Below, piece by piece: positions 32,821 to 42,107 of a DNA stretch of 64,000 nt. The stretch lies in the NCBI RefSeq assembly GCF_046115515.1, contig NZ_CP175953.1. One strand, given 5' to 3'. The position numbers and the translations under genes are program-made. The notes below the pieces were generated by a model. That model did no database searches. It was not told where the DNA came from and worked only from the letters and a program-made list of their open reading frames with translations. Source of the DNA: Gracilimonas sp017641085. GTDB taxonomy: Bacteria > Bacteroidota > Rhodothermia > Balneolales > Balneolaceae. The first letter of the stretch is position 1. Every line of letters starts with the position of its first letter.

Positions 32821-34203
32821 TTAATCTTGATCCCACCATAGCCTGCCATAGATAGAATTCTCTCCACCAAACTGACGCTGGATAGCCTCTTCATAATTCT
32901 CGGTGTTGTTGAGGGCTTCATCAGAGGTGTAACTCTGCCTTAAGGGGACGGCGTTACCATTTGGTTGCACCAGGTTGTCCGGGTAACCGGTTCGACGCCA
33001 TTCAGCCCAGGCCTGATATCCATGCATAAACAAATGAATGTACCGCTGGGTTGAAATTTGTTCAACAGCGTTGCCCGGATCAAAGGTAATATCGGGTTGA
33101 GCCAAATAGGCTGTGGCCTGGCTGGCATCTCCGGTCCATTGGGCGATTGAGTTTTCGATGGCATCGTTATAGTTGGTTGCGGGGTCTTCGGTAGTCCAGT
33201 TTAAGGCTGCAGCCTCTGCGCGTGCAAATAGAACTTCCGCATAGGTTACCAAGTAAACGGGTGCATCCTGAGCATAAATGTCAGAGCCTAACAGAGAAAA
33301 GTCTTCAGTTCCAATGCTATCTTCTTCTCCAAACTGAAGCCCTGCATATCCGCCTCCATTTCTCACTTCATTACCGTAAACAGGCAGGCGGGGGTCATTA
33401 TAAGGATTCATTAAATCAACAAGGCTAACTGTTAAAGCCCACCACTCCCGGATCGGAGGATCTACAATCTGTCCATACCAGTAGTTTTGATTATTCGCAT
33501 CAGCTAAATGCTGAAACAGAAAGTTGTCCTCATTGGAGGTGAAAACACCATCATTCAACGCATCATTAAATTCAGTTTCTGCTAATGATGCGTTAACCTC
33601 TGATAGCCGCAGGGCCATCAGCAAGCGCAGGGAATTGCTGAATTTCACCCATTTCCCCATATCACCTTCGTAAATGATGTCATTGCTCAGGCTTCCGGAT
33701 TCATCAATTTGATCGGCTGCTGCTTTAAGTTCAGCAAACAGATCTTCATAGATGGATTCCTGAGTGTCATAAACGGGGGTGAATTCTTCGGTACCCTGCA
33801 AGGCCTCAGAATAGGGAATATCTCCCCAGCGGTCAGTTACGTTCCAGAAAATGTAAGCTTTCAGGATTCTGGCAACGGCTTTTTGGTTTTCGGTGGTAGC
33901 TACCTCTTCTGCGGTTTTAAGGTTAACCAGTGGCCCTTGGTACCATCCGTAAAAGCTGGTTCCGCCTTCAGGATATAAAGATGCGTCCACATATTGCGTT
34001 TCGGCCAAATACTGGGCCATGTATTGCGCGTTGGGTGATGAACTCAAACCCGGCAGCGAGAGCATTGCGTTTGCTATAAGCTGAGGTGCTGCCGCATCAC
34101 TGGGCTGGTTTGGATTATTATTTATGTTGTTGAATTCGACGAGATCGCAACTGCTGAAAATCGCAAATGCAATCAGTGTAATAGGTATGAATAATTTTTT
34201 CAT
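32821..34203 (-). CDS. SusD/RagB family outer-membrane lipoprotein
   Basis: SusD-like proteins cap the SusC channel and bind nutrients. Start is ATG 34203 (MKKLFIPITLIAFAIFSSCDLVEFNNINNNPNQP) with lipobox FSSC; earlier in-frame starts add 47 unlikely residues. Typical blocks are ANAMLSLPGLSSSPNAQYMAQYLAE, AYIFWNVTDRWGDIPYSEAL, GDMGKWVKFSNSLRLLMALRLSE, YLVTYAEVLFARAEAAA and the C-terminal IHLFMHGYQAWAEWRRTGYP. It matches the SusD-like subgroup with N-terminal NNPN (SusD/RagB type). It is the direct partner of the TonB-dependent receptor 11 bases upstream. Substrate unknown. Confidence 0.93.
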   Translation of the reverse strand: MKKLFIPITLIAFAIFSSCDLVEFNNINNNPNQPSDAAAPQLIANAMLSLPGLSSSPNAQYMAQYLAETQYVDASLYPEGGTSFYGWYQGPLVNLKTAEEVATTENQKAVARILKAYIFWNVTDRWGDIPYSEALQGTEEFTPVYDTQESIYEDLFAELKAAADQIDESGSLSNDIIYEGDMGKWVKFSNSLRLLMALRLSEVNASLAETEFNDALNDGVFTSNEDNFLFQHLADANNQNYWYGQIVDPPIREWWALTVSLVDLMNPYNDPRLPVYGNEVRNGGGYAGLQFGEEDSIGTEDFSLLGSDIYAQDAPVYLVTYAEVLFARAEAAALNWTTEDPATNYNDAIENSIAQWTGDASQATAYLAQPDITFDPGNAVEQISTQRYIHLFMHGYQAWAEWRRTGYPDNLVQPNGNAVPLRQSYTSDEALNNTENYEEAIQRQFGGENSIYGRLWWDQD

Positions 34204-34214
34204 GGTTCTCTGAT

Positions 34215-37200
34215 TTAAAAGGTTAGTTTTACATTCAAGCCATAAGAACGGACGGTATTTAACTGTCCGGATTCGTACCAGGTAATGTCCTGGCTGCCTG
34301 ATGACAACTCTGAAGGATCGAGACCCTGAGGTGCTTTTTGCCAAATCATAAGCGGGTTATTTGCAAACACGGCTACATTAATCGATTTCACAGGGATTCT
34401 GGACATAACCTTGTCCCCAAATGAATAACCGAGTTTAACCTCGCTTAGCTTGATGTAGGAAGCGTCAATTACCCAGTCCTCATATACTTCATCACCAATA
34501 AGGTCGAAGTAGTCGTGGGCATCTACATAGGCTGTAACTTCCTGTCCTGTTGAAGCAGAGATACCTTGTACTTTCACGCCGCCACCTTCACTGACGGGAT
34601 CACGCACGTTGTTTCCTTTATCGTTTTTAGCTGCAGTCTGGCTGTGTAAACCTGTTCGGGTTGCAAGCATTTCTGACCGGCTGAAAAATTGTCCGCCTAC
34701 CTGGAAACTGATCATAGTGGACAGACTAAAGTTTTTGTAGAAGAATAAATTCTGAAACCCACCGGTAAAATCAGGCAGTACAGACCCAAAATTGTGGGTA
34801 GCATCTGTCCAGAGTGGGAGGTTATCATCATCAAGAAGGATCATTCCCGTTTCAGAATCACGCTGGTAGGCACGCCCAACCAGGCTTCCGTAGGTTTTGC
34901 CTTCATAGGAATTCAGGTAACTGGCTGTTGAAGAGTACACCGTGGAACCATGATTATATAAATCGATGTCGGGGTGTAATTTCACAACTTCATTGGTATT
35001 GCGGCTCAGGTTAAAGGTGGAATTCCAGACAAAATCTCTTTGCTGAATGGGAGTACCGTTTAAGCTGACCTCAATCCCTTTATTCTCGATAAGTCCGGCG
35101 TTGATAATAGCCGATCCATACCCGGTTGTTCCAGATATGTTAAGTGGGATAATTTGGTTCTTGTTCTGTTGCAGGTAATAGGTAAAGTTCATTCCTACAC
35201 GATCAAAGAACCGGATGTCGAAACCTGCCTCGTACGATGTAGAGAACGACGGTTTTATGTCCGGATTATTAATATTAGACGGTACATCCAAGGTATTCTG
35301 TCCATCATAAACACTGCCCACATTATAGACGGGGGTTGTCAGATAAGGACTTAAATCGGAACCGGCTTGTGCAAAGCTGGCACGGAGTTTTCCAAATGAA
35401 AGTGCCTCCAGGTCTAATAACTCACTAAATACAAAACTACCTGAGACGGAAGGGTACAGGTATGAATTGTTGTCTTTAGGAAGGGTTGAAGATTTGTCGG
35501 ATCTTAGACTTAAATCAAGGAAATAGGTATCTGAGAAGCCGAGCGAAACCAAGCCGTAGGCACTTACAATTTTCTTTTGCTCCAGGTAATTAAACACATT
35601 CGGTCGATCAACCGAAGCGTTGATGTTAAAATAACCCGGTGACGTAAGTCCACCCACTGTTGATTGGGAGATGTAAGAGTAATTACGATCGTATAAGTTG
35701 GTTCCAAGCGTGGCATCCAGGGATACATTTGCCCAGCTTTTTTGGTACTGAGCCGATAACTCGTAATTCATCTCCTTGTTTTCGTACTTACCAACCGAAT
35801 ATCCGGGGGTAGAAGTGCCACCAAAATCGGTTTTTCCTTCAATATTCTGGATATAAATATCTCCCCGGATGTTAGCACTTACAACGAGATTGGGCATGGC
35901 TTCAAAGTGAGCGCCTACATTACCAAATACCCGGTCGCGGCTATCGGTGCTTGTATTTTCATAAGCTTCGAAGTATGGATTGGCCCAGTATAAAGGGGAT
36001 TTATTGGTGATTTCTCCGGTCGAAGAACTTGGAGATCTCATATTCCAGTGCATAACCGTTCCATCGGGATATCTGTAATCTTTCAGCCTTCCCATATCAA
36101 GGTTTCTTTGAAACCATTGCCGGAAGTACCGAGACCCAAACTGAGAGCCCTGTGGAGGCCGGCGGGCTTCGTTGGTAGCGTAGTTGATATTTGCAGAAAA
36201 ATCCCATTTGTCGCTGGCCTCAATATTGGCGCTTAACCCCAGGTTATTTCTGTTTAAATACGTATTGGGATAGACACCGGTGATCTTGGTATCGTTGAAG
36301 CTGAGCCTGAAATTTGTGCGCTCTTCTCCACCGGAAATGGTAACGCCATTGTCGGCGGTATAACCGGTTTCAAAAAAGTTTTGAATGTTATTGGGGTGAG
36401 CATCGAAAGGGGTAAGCTGTCCGTATTGCGGATCCTGTGGATAGAAACTGAAATATTCACGAACCAGAGTCCCATCCATTTTTGGTCCCCAGCTCTCATC
36501 CACATTAACCTGAACATACTTGTCGCCATTAGGCAATGTTCTCCATGTTTGAGACGAGCCGCCACCATACTTGTTCTGGTAACGCATAAAGTTGCCGGCT
36601 TGCTGGAAAGAAAGGTTTGAGTTGATCTGAACCTCAATACCTCCGGCTTCATTACCCTTATTGGTTGTAATCATGATGACTCCATACTGCCCTCTGATTC
36701 CATACAAAGAAGAGGCAGCCGGGCCTTTTAACACATTCAAGGACTGTATGTCGTCCGGGTTGATATCCTGAGCAATGTTACCATAATCTTCACCGGCACT
36801 TCCGGCAAAATTGGCGTTCGAAATAGGCGTGCCGTCAATTACGATAAGTGGCTGTCCTTCACCATTTATTGAGTTCACTCCGCGTATTTTAATTGACTGC
36901 GTTCCGCCAAGGCTGGCTCCGGATGATCCCGTTACCTGCACACCAGCTATTTTACCTGCAAGAGATCCGATAACATTATTCTCATTGGAGTAGGTCAGGT
37001 CTTCTCCATTCACCTGCTGGGTGGCATAACCTATAGAACGTTCGGAGCGGTTAATGCCAAGTGCAGTTACTAATAGATCCTGACTTAAAGGAACCACCAC
37101 CAGTGTCACATCGATTTGTGTATTTCCATTAATGGGTACTTCCTGCGTTTCATATCCTACAAATGAAAAAAGAAGGGTGTCTTGCAGGGAAGGGGCATCG

Positions 37201-37712
37201 AGCTCATAATTCCCATTGGGGCCGGTGGAAGTACCAATGGTTGTTCCCTTAACCCGGATGTTTACACCCGGCAAAGGTTCATTGGTTTCTGCATCTGTTA
37301 CCGTACCCGAGATGGTTTCCGGTAAGGGGCTTTGGTCAGCTGACCGTTCCTCCTCAGGCAACTGTACAGCCAGGGTGTTGTCGGTTTGCCGAAACCGTAA
37401 TCCTGTTTGCCTGGTTACAGTCATTAGAACTTCTTCTACCGTTGCCGTCATTCTCGGAACGGTTATGCGTTTGTTGCTCGACTCAATTACAGTCGTTTCA
37501 TAAAGAAATTTAAAAGCTGTTTGCTGCTCTATTTCTTTAAAAACTTGCTGAATCGTTGCCCGCTCAAATTCAACGGTTACATCTACTTCACTAACACTTT
37601 GAGCCGAAGTTGTTCCGGCCATCAATGCTGTTGCGGTTATGAAACTGAATATAAATCCCCAAATAGTACAGAAAGACATATAAAGGATTGTTCTGAAGGT
37701 TATTATTTTCAT
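34215..37712 (-). CDS. SusC/RagA family TonB-dependent receptor with STN domain
   Basis: A 1165-residue outer-membrane transporter. In order: signal sequence (about 1-38), a secretin/TonB N-terminal (STN) domain (about 47-118, VDVTVEFERATIQQVFKEIEQQTAFKF), a carboxypeptidase-regulatory-like domain (ISGTVTDAETNEPLPGVNIRVKG, about 133-210), a plug (YATQQVNGEDLTYSNENNVIGSLAGKIAGVQV, SIKIRGVNSINGEGQPLIVIDGTPI), and a 22-strand barrel ending NTVRSYGLNVKLTF. The STN domain normally signals to an FecR-type anti-sigma factor, here encoded immediately upstream. It forms a SusCD transporter with the next gene. Confidence 0.95.
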   Translation of the reverse strand: MKIITFRTILYMSFCTIWGFIFSFITATALMAGTTSAQSVSEVDVTVEFERATIQQVFKEIEQQTAFKFLYETTVIESSNKRITVPRMTATVEEVLMTVTRQTGLRFRQTDNTLAVQLPEEERSADQSPLPETISGTVTDAETNEPLPGVNIRVKGTTIGTSTGPNGNYELDAPSLQDTLLFSFVGYETQEVPINGNTQIDVTLVVVPLSQDLLVTALGINRSERSIGYATQQVNGEDLTYSNENNVIGSLAGKIAGVQVTGSSGASLGGTQSIKIRGVNSINGEGQPLIVIDGTPISNANFAGSAGEDYGNIAQDINPDDIQSLNVLKGPAASSLYGIRGQYGVIMITTNKGNEAGGIEVQINSNLSFQQAGNFMRYQNKYGGGSSQTWRTLPNGDKYVQVNVDESWGPKMDGTLVREYFSFYPQDPQYGQLTPFDAHPNNIQNFFETGYTADNGVTISGGEERTNFRLSFNDTKITGVYPNTYLNRNNLGLSANIEASDKWDFSANINYATNEARRPPQGSQFGSRYFRQWFQRNLDMGRLKDYRYPDGTVMHWNMRSPSSSTGEITNKSPLYWANPYFEAYENTSTDSRDRVFGNVGAHFEAMPNLVVSANIRGDIYIQNIEGKTDFGGTSTPGYSVGKYENKEMNYELSAQYQKSWANVSLDATLGTNLYDRNYSYISQSTVGGLTSPGYFNINASVDRPNVFNYLEQKKIVSAYGLVSLGFSDTYFLDLSLRSDKSSTLPKDNNSYLYPSVSGSFVFSELLDLEALSFGKLRASFAQAGSDLSPYLTTPVYNVGSVYDGQNTLDVPSNINNPDIKPSFSTSYEAGFDIRFFDRVGMNFTYYLQQNKNQIIPLNISGTTGYGSAIINAGLIENKGIEVSLNGTPIQQRDFVWNSTFNLSRNTNEVVKLHPDIDLYNHGSTVYSSTASYLNSYEGKTYGSLVGRAYQRDSETGMILLDDDNLPLWTDATHNFGSVLPDFTGGFQNLFFYKNFSLSTMISFQVGGQFFSRSEMLATRTGLHSQTAAKNDKGNNVRDPVSEGGGVKVQGISASTGQEVTAYVDAHDYFDLIGDEVYEDWVIDASYIKLSEVKLGYSFGDKVMSRIPVKSINVAVFANNPLMIWQKAPQGLDPSELSSGSQDITWYESGQLNTVRSYGLNVKLTF

Positions 37713-37818
37713 AGATTACCAATGTTAATGGGCATAAGATGCCTGTTAAAATTAGAGGTCCGTTTTAATCCGATGCGCGAACATGAGTGATTAATTCGGG
37801 CCTTTTTTTGTATAAATC

Positions 37819-38895
37819 CTACTCGGCAGCTTGTATCGTCACAACCTGCTCTTCAATGGTGTATTCTATTCCTAAAATAAATTGAATAGACTGTAATACT
37901 CGTTCAAGGCTCATATTCTTATGTTCTCCTTTGAGCTTAGCATCCTGAAGCTGTTCGCCTTGTAAAATTATATCTACTCCGTACCACCTCTCCAGCATTT
38001 TAGCTACTTCAGAAAAAGGCTTATCATTAAAAATCAAAACCTGGTCTTTCCAGGCAATCTGTTCCCAGATATTTCCTTCACCTTGTTCAAAAAATTCTCC
38101 GCTTTGGTGATAGGTGGCCCACTGGTTTTCCCCAAGAATAATGGGTTGTTCGGGTGCACTACCTTCATTTTCATTTGGCTTGCCGGAAACCCCCACCTTA
38201 CCTTCAATTACAGTGACTTGAATTTTCTCATCGTTACTGTAGGCCTTAATGTTAAAAGACGTGCCTAAAACCCGTGTTGTGGTATTTCCCACATGCACGA
38301 TGAAAGGGCGGTTTTTGTCCGGGGCGATATCAAAAAAGGCTTCTCCTTCCAGGTAAACCTCTCTTGTTTGCGGGCTAAACTGTTCAGGGTAGCGGAGGGT
38401 GCTGCCGCCATTCAATGTAATTACCGAGCCGTCATTAAACCGGAAAGTGGAGGTTTGCCCATAAGATAGCTGCCGTTCATGTAATTCTGCAAAGTGGGAT
38501 GCTTTGGAGGAATTGGAGGACTTACTTATCTGAAATGTGAAAACGAGGGCGATGGATACCACAGCAACCAACGCAAGACTCTTAACAACCAAAGATGTTT
38601 TTTGAAAGCTGGTAGAAGTAGTCTCCTGCTGTTCTTTTACTTTAGTAGGGGCTGATTTGGAAAAATAACGGGCAGCTATTAAATCTGATTCAACTTGCCG
38701 AAATAATTTTTTCTTGGATTGCTCTTTATTGATCGGAGTATGGCTGGCTTTGTTTAGTTTTTCTAAAACCTGCTCTAAAACCTCAACATTACCGGGAGAC
38801 TGGGCCAACCATTGCTCAACGAAATCAAGCTCTTTTGGAGTACATATCCCCAAAAGGTAATTCACTAATAACTGATCTTCCGGTGCTTTTCTCAT
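37819..38895 (-). CDS. FecR family anti-sigma factor
   Basis: A 358-residue single-pass protein. The N-terminal cytoplasmic part (about 1-108) contains the FecR_N-like EDQLLVNYLLGICTPKELDFVEQWL. The transmembrane helix is KSLALVAVVSIALVFTFQI. The FecR domain follows (SYGQTSTFRFNDGSVITLNGGSTLRYPEQFSPQTREVYLEGEAFFDI), and a DUF4974-like C-terminal domain (LERWYGVDIILQGEQLQDAKLKGEHKNMSLERVLQSIQFILGIEY) closes the protein. In the family, it holds or activates the ECF sigma factor depending on the STN domain signal from the receptor. Same-strand order is sigma, FecR, SusC, SusD. Confidence 0.93.
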   Translation of the reverse strand: MRKAPEDQLLVNYLLGICTPKELDFVEQWLAQSPGNVEVLEQVLEKLNKASHTPINKEQSKKKLFRQVESDLIAARYFSKSAPTKVKEQQETTSTSFQKTSLVVKSLALVAVVSIALVFTFQISKSSNSSKASHFAELHERQLSYGQTSTFRFNDGSVITLNGGSTLRYPEQFSPQTREVYLEGEAFFDIAPDKNRPFIVHVGNTTTRVLGTSFNIKAYSNDEKIQVTVIEGKVGVSGKPNENEGSAPEQPIILGENQWATYHQSGEFFEQGEGNIWEQIAWKDQVLIFNDKPFSEVAKMLERWYGVDIILQGEQLQDAKLKGEHKNMSLERVLQSIQFILGIEYTIEEQVVTIQAAE

Positions 38896-39006
38896 AGGAT
38901 TTAATTGTTGCCTTTATTACTAATATCCAAAAATCAGGGGCTACCCTTATTTAAAATTTATATTCTAATAAAAGGGCCTCTTGAGCGCGTTGTGGCGGGA
39001 ATATTT

Positions 39007-39519
39007 TTACAGGTACCGGAAATCTTTCAGTTCTTCCCGGAGAATTTTGAGCGCATGACTGATCTGCCCTTCCACTGTTTTAGGGGAAATATTCATCGTC
39101 TTGGCAATCTCCTTATAGTTCAGCCCTTCCTCTCGGCTGAGTAAATAGGCTTGTTGAGCACGTTCAGGTATTTTGGAGAGTGCAGTTTGGTAGGCGTCAT
39201 CAAAATTGGGAGGATTGATTACGGGCTCTTTGGGCGGATGGGTTTTGGTCAAATCAAGGATGTGATTCTGAAGCCAGCTGTCGTATTTCTTCTGATTTCG
39301 CAGCTGCTTAAGGGCGTGGTTTCGTGCCGTTTTTATGATGTATCCCTTTACCGACGGGTGGTCGGGGTCGATATTATCCCGGGCTTCCCAGATTTTAAGA
39401 AAAACTTCCTGGGTCCAGTCTTCCAACTCTCTTGGGCACGATGTGTAATATGATAAGAAGGAAACAATATCATCGAAATATTGCTCAAAAAAGAGTTCAA
39501 ACTTTTTCCTTCCTAACAT
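39007..39519 (-). CDS. ECF-type RNA polymerase sigma factor (FecI-like)
   Basis: A 170-residue sigma-70 family protein with region 2 (FEQYFDDIVSFLSYYTSCPRELEDWTQEVFLKIWEARDNI, YIIKTARNHALKQLRNQKK) and region 4 (LPERAQQAYLL-like TALSKIPERAQQAYLLSREEGLNYKEIAKTMNISPKTVEGQISHALKILREEL). It is the first gene of the minus-strand sigma-FecR-SusC-SusD-NlpC locus, so this operon is probably a surface-signalling uptake system controlled by its own receptor. The gap to fecR is 111 bases. Confidence 0.93.
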   Translation of the reverse strand: MLGRKKFELFFEQYFDDIVSFLSYYTSCPRELEDWTQEVFLKIWEARDNIDPDHPSVKGYIIKTARNHALKQLRNQKKYDSWLQNHILDLTKTHPPKEPVINPPNFDDAYQTALSKIPERAQQAYLLSREEGLNYKEIAKTMNISPKTVEGQISHALKILREELKDFRYL

Positions 39520-39721
39520 GCTTGATCTGTAACCTTATGAGGGCTATGGCTTTATAATTTTATCTGATTTAAAATGTGAAATCAGGTCTAAAAATCATAA
39601 TAATAATTTAATGGGGATAGCGCAGCTGATATGATGTAAACGAAAGTTAATTTATTACATCGGCGTGGGTTTAATCAGAAAAGATTTATTGTTTCGGAGA
39701 GCAATCTTTTAGGAGAGGCTT

Positions 39722-40288
39722 TTAAAAAATCCTTTTCGTAGTTATATAAGTTTCCCTCCAGTAAGGATGATCCAACCCGGAAACTTTCACCCCATTCGTT
39801 GTTGATGCATGCAGAAATTCATCCCGGTTAATCATTACTCCTACGTGATAGGTTGTTCTCCCGGTTTTGAAAAAGACCAAATCCCCCGTTAGAACCTGTG
39901 ATTTTTTCACTTCTTTGCCGGCCTGCAATTGCTCGCGGGTGGTTCGGGGTATCTGCATCCCAAAATAATCTTCAAACACTACCTGCATGAAAGCAGAGCA
40001 ATCGATTCCATCGTAGCCTGAACCTCCTAACAGATATGGGGTTCCTTTCCAGTCGTTGTAGGCGAGCTCTAAAAATTCCTGCTTCTCCTGAACGGAGGGC
40101 GGCATGGAAGATTCAACAAAGGTGCCGGACTCTTTACCGGATCTTGTGTCATTTTCGTCAGCGTCAGAAGGAGAGGAAGCCGATGGATTTTTTGGTGAGT
40201 TCTCTTCCCAAGGAATAGTGCCCCTTTCTACCGTTCCACAACCCGCAAACAGAAATAAAGCCAAACCAATAAGTGTACCCTTTGTCAT
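39722..40288 (-). CDS. NlpC/P60 family lipoprotein
   Basis: A 188-residue lipoprotein with signal and lipobox LFLFAGCG (MTKGTLIGLALFLFAGCGTVERG). A Ser/Pro/Asp-rich linker of about 35 residues follows. The NlpC/P60 domain has catalytic Cys in GYDGIDCSAFMQVVFEDYFG, His in TYHVGVMIN and third residue His in DEFLHAST. It is shorter than the NlpC protein at 31604 and has no SH3 domains. It stands alone; it diverges from pdxJ across 94 bases. Likely a murein endopeptidase on the periplasmic face of the outer membrane. Confidence 0.9.
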   Translation of the reverse strand: MTKGTLIGLALFLFAGCGTVERGTIPWEENSPKNPSASSPSDADENDTRSGKESGTFVESSMPPSVQEKQEFLELAYNDWKGTPYLLGGSGYDGIDCSAFMQVVFEDYFGMQIPRTTREQLQAGKEVKKSQVLTGDLVFFKTGRTTYHVGVMINRDEFLHASTTNGVKVSGLDHPYWRETYITTKRIF

Positions 40289-40382
40289 AGCCGGATGATT
40301 TTTATTCTCGTCTGTAAATATAATGGGATATGCTTACTTTTAAATATCGAATTCTGATTTTCAGAAAACCAATCACAACACA

Positions 40383-41105
40383 ATGAATCTATTAGTCAAT
40401 ATTGATCATGTAGCTACTCTTCGGAATGCGCGGGGTGAAGGATATCCCGACCCTATTGAAGCAGCAGAGGTTTGTGAAAAAGCAGGCGCTTCGGGCATCG
40501 TATTTCATTTAAGGGGAGACCGACGCCATATTCGGGATGAAGATGTTTACCGGTTGAAAGAATCAGTTCGCGGCACCCTGGATTTTGAAATGGCTGCCTC
40601 AGATGAAATGATTGATATCTGCACTGACATTGCACCTCATTTATGTACTCTTGTGCCGGAAGGAAGGGAAGAGCTGACTACCGAAGGCGGATTGAAAATG
40701 AAATCGGTATTCGATGATTACAAAAACCGGGTATTCCCAAAGCTGAAAGAAACGAACATTGAAATCAGCCTTTTTCTGGATCCCAATCCCGAGGATATTG
40801 AATTGGCAGCAGAACTGGGAGCTGATGCCATCGAATTACATACCGGAACTTTTGCCAATGCGGATCCTCAAAAACGCAGGCACGAACTTACAAGGTTGAG
40901 AAAAGGTGCCAAGCTGATAAACGAGTTAGGAATGAAAGTAAACGCCGGACATGGCTTGAACCTTGACAACCTACCTGATTTACTGGAAACGGTACCGCAT
41001 TTGCATGATGTAAGCATTGGTCACGCACTGATCAGTAAATCCGTTTATTGGGGGTTGGAAAAAACCGTGAAGGCGTATTTAGAGATTATGGAGGATTATG
41101 CCTGA
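40383..41105 (+). CDS. pdxJ: Pyridoxine 5'-phosphate synthase PdxJ
   Basis: PdxJ condenses 3-amino-2-oxopropyl phosphate with deoxyxylulose-5-phosphate to pyridoxine 5'-phosphate in the DXP-dependent vitamin B6 route. The conserved opening NIDHVATLRNARGEGYPDPIEAA, HLRGDRRHIRDEDV, DFEMAASDEMI and LVPEGREELTTEGGL, plus the C-terminal VNAGHGLNLDNLPDLLETVPHLHDVSIGHALIS, are family hallmarks. Length 240 is standard. The GntR gene starts 27 bases after it on the same strand. Confidence 0.97.
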   Translation: MNLLVNIDHVATLRNARGEGYPDPIEAAEVCEKAGASGIVFHLRGDRRHIRDEDVYRLKESVRGTLDFEMAASDEMIDICTDIAPHLCTLVPEGREELTTEGGLKMKSVFDDYKNRVFPKLKETNIEISLFLDPNPEDIELAAELGADAIELHTGTFANADPQKRRHELTRLRKGAKLINELGMKVNAGHGLNLDNLPDLLETVPHLHDVSIGHALISKSVYWGLEKTVKAYLEIMEDYA

Positions 41106-41132
41106 ACGTACCCCATGGTGTAATTCTGCAAT

Positions 41133-42026
41133 TTGAAAACCTCTGCCAAACATATCGCCGATCGTATCCGGTTGATGATTGCCACCAAGCAGTTTCAGGT
41201 GGGAGAAATGCTACCTTCAACCCGGGAACTCGGGCAACAGCTGGAAGCCAGTTTTCATACCGTAAGAAAGGCCTATCACATACTTGAAGAAGAAGGGCTG
41301 ATACTGGGAGAGCAGGGACGCGGATTCACCGTAAAAAATCAAACAACCCTGCTGGATAAATCTGCACGGCTGGAAGTAGGGGGAGAAAAGATTCAGGCTC
41401 TGGTAGAGGAGCTTGTGGGATATGGACTGGATGAATCAGAGATAGAATTACTTTTCCAGGAACAGCTGGGTTTTATGGAATGGCCCGATCGCATTCAAAC
41501 CTGTGCAAGTGTGGGAGAGAACCATGAGCTGGGTAAAATGCTTTCGGACGCAATCAAAAAACAGGTAGGCGTTAAAAGTCAGGTTATTGATGTGGATGAA
41601 TATGAGAGTGCGGCAAAATATGATGCTTTATTTGTGCCCATTCACCTGATGAGCAATTTCAGAAGTCTCCGGGAAAGCCTGCTCATAATCCCCATTGTGT
41701 ATGATTATGACCCTGATATTTTACTCTCCATGGTTGACCGTGCGGCAATTGCAACGATCGGCTTGGTGACGGGCAGCGAGGAGACCATACCCAAGATTAT
41801 TGATGAACTGAAACGGTCGATTCATTTTGAAGGCTCGTTTGTCGCAGGAACCATCTATGGAAAATCTTTACCGCTTTTTGTTCGCGAATCAGACCTTATC
41901 TTATACACCCCTGAAAGTGCCCGGCTGGTGGAACAGAAAGTGCCGGAGCGAAGCCGGTTGCGGCTCGAATATTTGTTGTCTGAAAAAAGCTCCGAAATGA
42001 TTCGGGCTGAACTCTGGGATCAATAG
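41133..42026 (+). CDS. GntR family transcriptional regulator
   Basis: The first 65 residues form a GntR-type winged helix-turn-helix (HIADRIRLMIATKQFQVGEMLPSTRELGQQLEASFHTVRKAYHILEEEGLILGEQGRGFTV). The remaining 230 residues are neither a UTRA nor an aminotransferase domain; I do not recognise them, but the tail suggests a sensor (IPIVYDYDPDILLSMVDRAAIATIGLVTGSEETIPKIIDELK). It uses TTG at 41133 as start, since no suitable ATG precedes the HTH. It follows pdxJ by 27 bases and precedes the helicase after a perfect inverted repeat. The effector is unknown. Confidence 0.82.
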   Translation: MKTSAKHIADRIRLMIATKQFQVGEMLPSTRELGQQLEASFHTVRKAYHILEEEGLILGEQGRGFTVKNQTTLLDKSARLEVGGEKIQALVEELVGYGLDESEIELLFQEQLGFMEWPDRIQTCASVGENHELGKMLSDAIKKQVGVKSQVIDVDEYESAAKYDALFVPIHLMSNFRSLRESLLIIPIVYDYDPDILLSMVDRAAIATIGLVTGSEETIPKIIDELKRSIHFEGSFVAGTIYGKSLPLFVRESDLILYTPESARLVEQKVPERSRLRLEYLLSEKSSEMIRAELWDQ

Positions 42027-42041
42027 GAAATTTTAAATTTG

Positions 42042-42091
42042 AAATGCTAAATGTTGAATTACATGTGGTACTAATTCAACATTTAGCATTT
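42042..42091. repeat. Perfect 20-bp inverted repeat between GntR and helicase genes
   Basis: AAATGCTAAATGTTGAATTA (42042-42061) is the exact reverse complement of TAATTCAACATTTAGCATTT (42072-42091), with a 10-base loop. It fills most of the 81-base gap. No T-run follows on the plus strand. Related words (TTTGAAAT, ATGTTG) recur in the inverted repeat at 60675-60724. Confidence 0.85.
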
Positions 42092-42107
42092 AACATTCAT
42101 CATTACA

